From Methanosphaera sp. rholeuAM130 (lineage in GTDB: Archaea > Methanobacteriota > Methanobacteria > Methanobacteriales > Methanobacteriaceae), in NCBI GenBank assembly GCA_003266065.1, contig MUZY01000098.1, forward strand, positions 1,374 through 6,777: a stretch of DNA of 5,404 bases. Reading direction: 5' to 3'. The notes beneath the pieces were generated by a model. The model was not told the origin of the DNA and searched no databases. It saw nothing but the letters and a program-made list of their open reading frames with translations. Numbering within the stretch: the stretch's first letter is position 1; each line of letters starts with the position of its first letter. The translations under genes and the position numbers were made by a program. Positions 4,501 through 5,404 of the stretch are shown piece by piece.

Positions 4501-5404
4501 TAGCATCAGAATCAAATACCTTGACTTTTCCCTCTGATACCAATTCACCGGTCATGTTTGTGACATTCACGGCAATTGTTACATTTCCAAGAGTATTGTT
4601 TAGTATTTCTACACTTGTAATTGTTGGTATTTTGGTTACGTCAATGGTAATTATTTCATCACCGGATGTTTCATTGGTAGCATTACTTGCTAAATAATTG
4701 ACATCCTCCTGATATTCGACAACTACTTTAACTTCGCCTGCTTTGTCAACTGGTATGGTTATTGATTCGACAAATCCGTTTACCACCGTACCGTTTGCAA
4801 TGACATCAGTGTATGCTTCATCATATACATAAACCGTACCGTTAGGTACTGGTTTTTGATATACATCAATGACTGTTACATTTATTGTTACATTGCCGAG
4901 TGTTGTGTTTACAATTGCTACACTTGTATTTGTTGGGATTTTACCAACGGTAAATGTCGTATTGTTTGTAGCATTGTTGTACTTGTTAGTGTAATCGGTA
5001 AATGTTGCATTTACGAATATTTCGCCGACTGTATCGGTAGTGTAGTCATATGTGTATCCACCGGTACTGTTAGTCCATACAGGAATAAGATTAGCTTGAC
5101 CGGTAATGTTAAGCATTACCAATGTATTTGTAAGATCATTTCCCATATCATCCGTTAGTTTACCTGTGATGATTACATCTTCACCGATATAGACACTGTC
5201 CACATCCGTTTCGACGGTAATGTAAACCTTTTGTCTTTCAACGATAATGTTTTTAAATTCGTTGCCGTCTTCATCAACACCGGTACTTGGTAGGTAAATA
5301 TCTGAACCGTTGTATTTAACGGTCACGGCTACATCACCGGCAGCGGTGATTTCAGGCAACTTAATCGTTACATTATTGTCACCACTTGTTGAAACATCAA
5401 ATGG
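1508..5404 (-). CDS. Giant Ig-like repeat adhesin-like protein, C-terminal 1298 residues, start beyond right edge
   Basis: The frame is open from the right edge (codon at 5404) to TAA at 1510-1508. An apparent start at 5359 is TTG inside a beta-strand, the reading frame continues upstream through it, and no ribosome binding site precedes it, so the gene is 5'-truncated by the window. Numbering from the edge, the protein is a chain of Ig-like modules: 1-58 (partial), 59-157, 158-260, 261-360, 361-454, 455-546, 547-640, 641-749, 750-867, 868-970, 971-1079, 1080-1196 and 1197-1298. They resemble the Big_3_5/invasin-type beta-sandwich repeats of methanobacterial adhesin-like proteins. Composition is rich in Asn, Thr, Val and Asp, with about 70 NxS/T sequons (hand count), one Cys (residue 1283) and three Trp. 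No transmembrane segment, sorting motif, pseudomurein-binding repeat or catalytic domain is visible. The role is inferred to be extracellular: a long stalk holding an unseen N-terminal domain, or a multivalent binder. Confidence 0.9.
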   Translation of the reverse strand, partial: PFDVSTSGDNNVTIKLPEITAAGDVAVTVKYNGSDIYLPSTGVDEDGNEFKNIIVERQKVYITVETDVDSVYIGEDVIITGKLTDDMGNDLTNTLVMLNITGQANLIPVWTNSTGGYTYDYTTDTVGEIFVNATFTDYTNKYNNATNNTTFTVGKIPTNTSVAIVNTTLGNVTINVTVIDVYQKPVPNGTVYVYDEAYTDVIANGTVVNGFVESITIPVDKAGEVKVVVEYQEDVNYLASNATNETSGDEIITIDVTKIPTITSVEILNNTLGNVTIAVNVTNMTGELVSEGKVKVFDSDATEIANATLTGGRTTIKLPVQNSGQIKVVVEYQENDYYLASNATNKTTGEEKITIDVNPMDTSITVNATSPVKTLHNTTITGKLTDEYNNIIPKAEVTIKVDNQTIGVVKTDETGTYVINHTAPVGLHEVTVDYPGDKNHNPSNNTTTFEVVKQDPIINATIDDVKVGNNTVEVNLTDEDGNPIDDVDVVIKDEDGKVIGNGTVHDGKVEIDVPLEPGKQVLTVETIGDDNYNPATTTVEVEVPKYKTNVTVDPIENITVGNSTDITGVLKDEFNNTMPYANITLLVNDEEIQVKTDENGRYNYSYPADATGIYNVTVRYKGNDTHEPSQTNTTFEVVTRSVTIVVNPMDGIVEDNITIQANITDMYGLAVDKGEVLFKINGITLREGGKLTGNDTLRVPVSDGTAIYTFVATRELLGSKNITAVYIANDDYNENRTDGTTHANVTLRTAEIIISTNPERGNQKENITLIANVYDITHNLRNVRPIDDDASFVIFKVNGLTLKDDAGNALLVPVHNGIAQADYYIPAGMGGMKSNTGQYKDYNITAEYYHPDYYDVTNNSVFNINRADNVTFKVNNLGIVNRTLNVEADLVDKDGDNLVGENIVAVKINGLTLKDDEGNVITYPVKNGKVDLDIPLPDTFKEIKNITLVTGNREAYSNATLTTSNITTSPSKITITDITGIVEENITFSAYVTDEYDNPLSGGYVIFKLNGQILRKGGTIGGNNTILKIGVKGGWANYTMPANYKLINAVKLDAAYSGNANYDSSRASPSSKVNITLRIPHVVVTTIPNITRQSQILTITVNVTDWTHGESNIAPINSKSSYAILKINGITVKDKNNETVKLPIRNGSGEYKYNVPQAFGGINYPKSDLINYNVTAKYTHNDYYNGQNATVFNVEQSSTSITFNKVNYSSASGKISIQAQIKDYQNKTVKGDTKFNVKINGVTIKEDDSNAKMFISENGVINITVDSVSKNPTSITVVTQERCAYASTRTTTNNIVKT
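1511..2494 (-). repeat. A-B-C super-repeat, copy 2 (C-terminal, 328 residues)
   Basis: Modules of 109, 117 and 102 residues (971-1079, 1080-1196, 1197-1298 from the edge) repeat the pattern of copy 1. A has GIVEENIT, FKLNGQILRKGG and a terminal NITLRI. B has INSKSSYAILKINGITVKDK, a Gly loop (VPQAFGGI) and YNVTAKYTHNDYY followed by VFNV. C has VKINGVTIKEDD and ends VVTQERCAYASTRTTT, after which the protein stops within a few residues. Hand counts give a net charge of about +10, opposite to copy 1. The protein ends exactly at the end of a C module. Confidence 0.8.
2495..3484 (-). repeat. A-B-C super-repeat, copy 1 (three Ig-like modules, 330 residues)
   Basis: Modules of 109, 118 and 103 residues (641-749, 750-867, 868-970 from the edge). 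Module A starts near GIVEDNIT, contains FKINGITLREGG and ends in NVTLRT. Module B has an insertion (RPIDDDASFVIFKVNGLTLKDD), a Gly-rich loop (IPAGMGGM) and ends YNITAEYYHPDYY followed by VFNI. Module C has VKINGLTLKDDEGN and ends in LVTGNREAYSNATLTT. Each matches its counterpart in the next triplet better than its immediate neighbour, so the repeating unit is the triplet. Hand counts give a net charge of about -15. Confidence 0.8.
3485..4324 (-). repeat. Three central Ig-like modules, two of the ITGKLTDE type flanking an acidic one
   Basis: Residues 361-454 and 547-640 from the edge are the same subtype: a (D/T)ITG(K/V)LxDE(Y/F)NN strand-turn, then VKTDExGxY, then VTVxYxGxxxHxPS and TTFEVV. 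Residues 59-157 (nt 4934-5230) belong to this subtype too. The module between them (455-546) differs: it lacks the ITG strand, carries LTDEDGNP and KDEDGKVIGNG, and is the most acidic stretch of the protein (roughly 22 Asp/Glu against 6 Lys by hand count). Confidence 0.7.
4325..4933 (-). repeat. Tandem pair of closely related Ig-like modules (about 300 bases each)
   Basis: Residues 158-260 and 261-360 from the edge are sister modules. Both begin after KIP or TKIP with a T(N/I)TSV strand, share LGNVTI and end with VKVVVEYQE, YLASNATN and ITIDV. Similarity is also visible in the DNA: 4625-4738 and 4325-4436 align with scattered substitutions and few or no gaps. This is the most similar adjacent pair in the gene and suggests the most recent tandem duplication here. 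Confidence 0.75.

Noticed and set aside
2382..4697. Several plus-strand open frames of 68-97 codons (2382-2639, 2640-2846, 3285-3548, 3813-4106, 3845-4126, 4455-4697)
   Set aside because: They are antisense to the large repeat gene, have Ser/Val/Ile-rich translations that mirror its codons, recur at repeat spacing, and lack convincing start signals.
4325..4933. CRISPR array or DNA-level satellite
   Set aside because: The repeating unit is about 300 bases, in frame and coding for Ig-like modules with diverged sequence. There are no short identical repeats with unique spacers.
4856..5158. Plus-strand open frame of 100 codons, Cys/Tyr/Ile-rich
   Set aside because: It is a shadow frame of the large gene. 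The odd Cys-rich composition is produced by reverse-complement codons of Thr/Asn/Val repeats.
1508..5404. Isopeptide- or ester-bond pilin-type domains (Cna_B/SpaA-like)
   Set aside because: The YxLxExxAPxGY-type E-box motif and LPxTG-type sorting signals are absent. Modules better match plain Ig-like repeats of methanobacterial adhesin-like proteins.

Overview
The window most likely comes from a gut-type methanogenic archaeon of the family Methanobacteriaceae (Methanosphaera or Methanobrevibacter). This rests on protein style, not on a marker gene. Both genes encode large Asn/Thr-rich surface proteins of the kind annotated as adhesin-like proteins (ALPs) or Asn/Thr-rich large proteins in those genera. 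The one visible N-terminus combines a signal peptide, a low-complexity linker and a GNGHTIDG-type beta-helix entry that is familiar from that group. Non-coding DNA is extremely AT-rich (a sampled 60-base line is about 12% GC) while a sampled line of the large gene is about 40% GC. Genus assignment remains an inference.

Layout, all on the minus strand: (1) 5404-1508 is the C-terminal 1298 codons of a giant secreted protein whose start lies beyond the right edge. It is built almost entirely from about 13 Ig-like beta-sandwich modules of 92-118 residues. (2) 1507-745 is a 763-base AT-rich intergenic region. It holds a hairpin plus several U-tracts just after the large gene, an A/T palindrome in the middle, short direct repeats, and a TATA-like element and ribosome binding site for the next gene. 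(3) 744-1 is the first 248 codons of a second ALP: signal peptide, N/T/S/D-rich linker, then the start of a right-handed beta-helix with Chlamydia-PMP-like GGAI repeats. It runs off the left edge.

The two genes are co-directional neighbours in what looks like an ALP cluster, but the long spacer with terminator-like and promoter-like signals suggests separate transcription units. Both products would be exported and displayed on the cell surface, presumably for attachment to other cells, host material or each other. No enzyme, RNA gene, mobile element, CRISPR array or defence system is visible. The most interesting structure is internal to the large gene. Its last six modules are two copies of a three-module (A-B-C) super-repeat of nearly equal length (330 and 328 residues), and the two copies have opposite net charge. 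The protein has about 70 N-glycosylation sequons, one single cysteine close to the C-terminus, and no recognisable C-terminal anchor.
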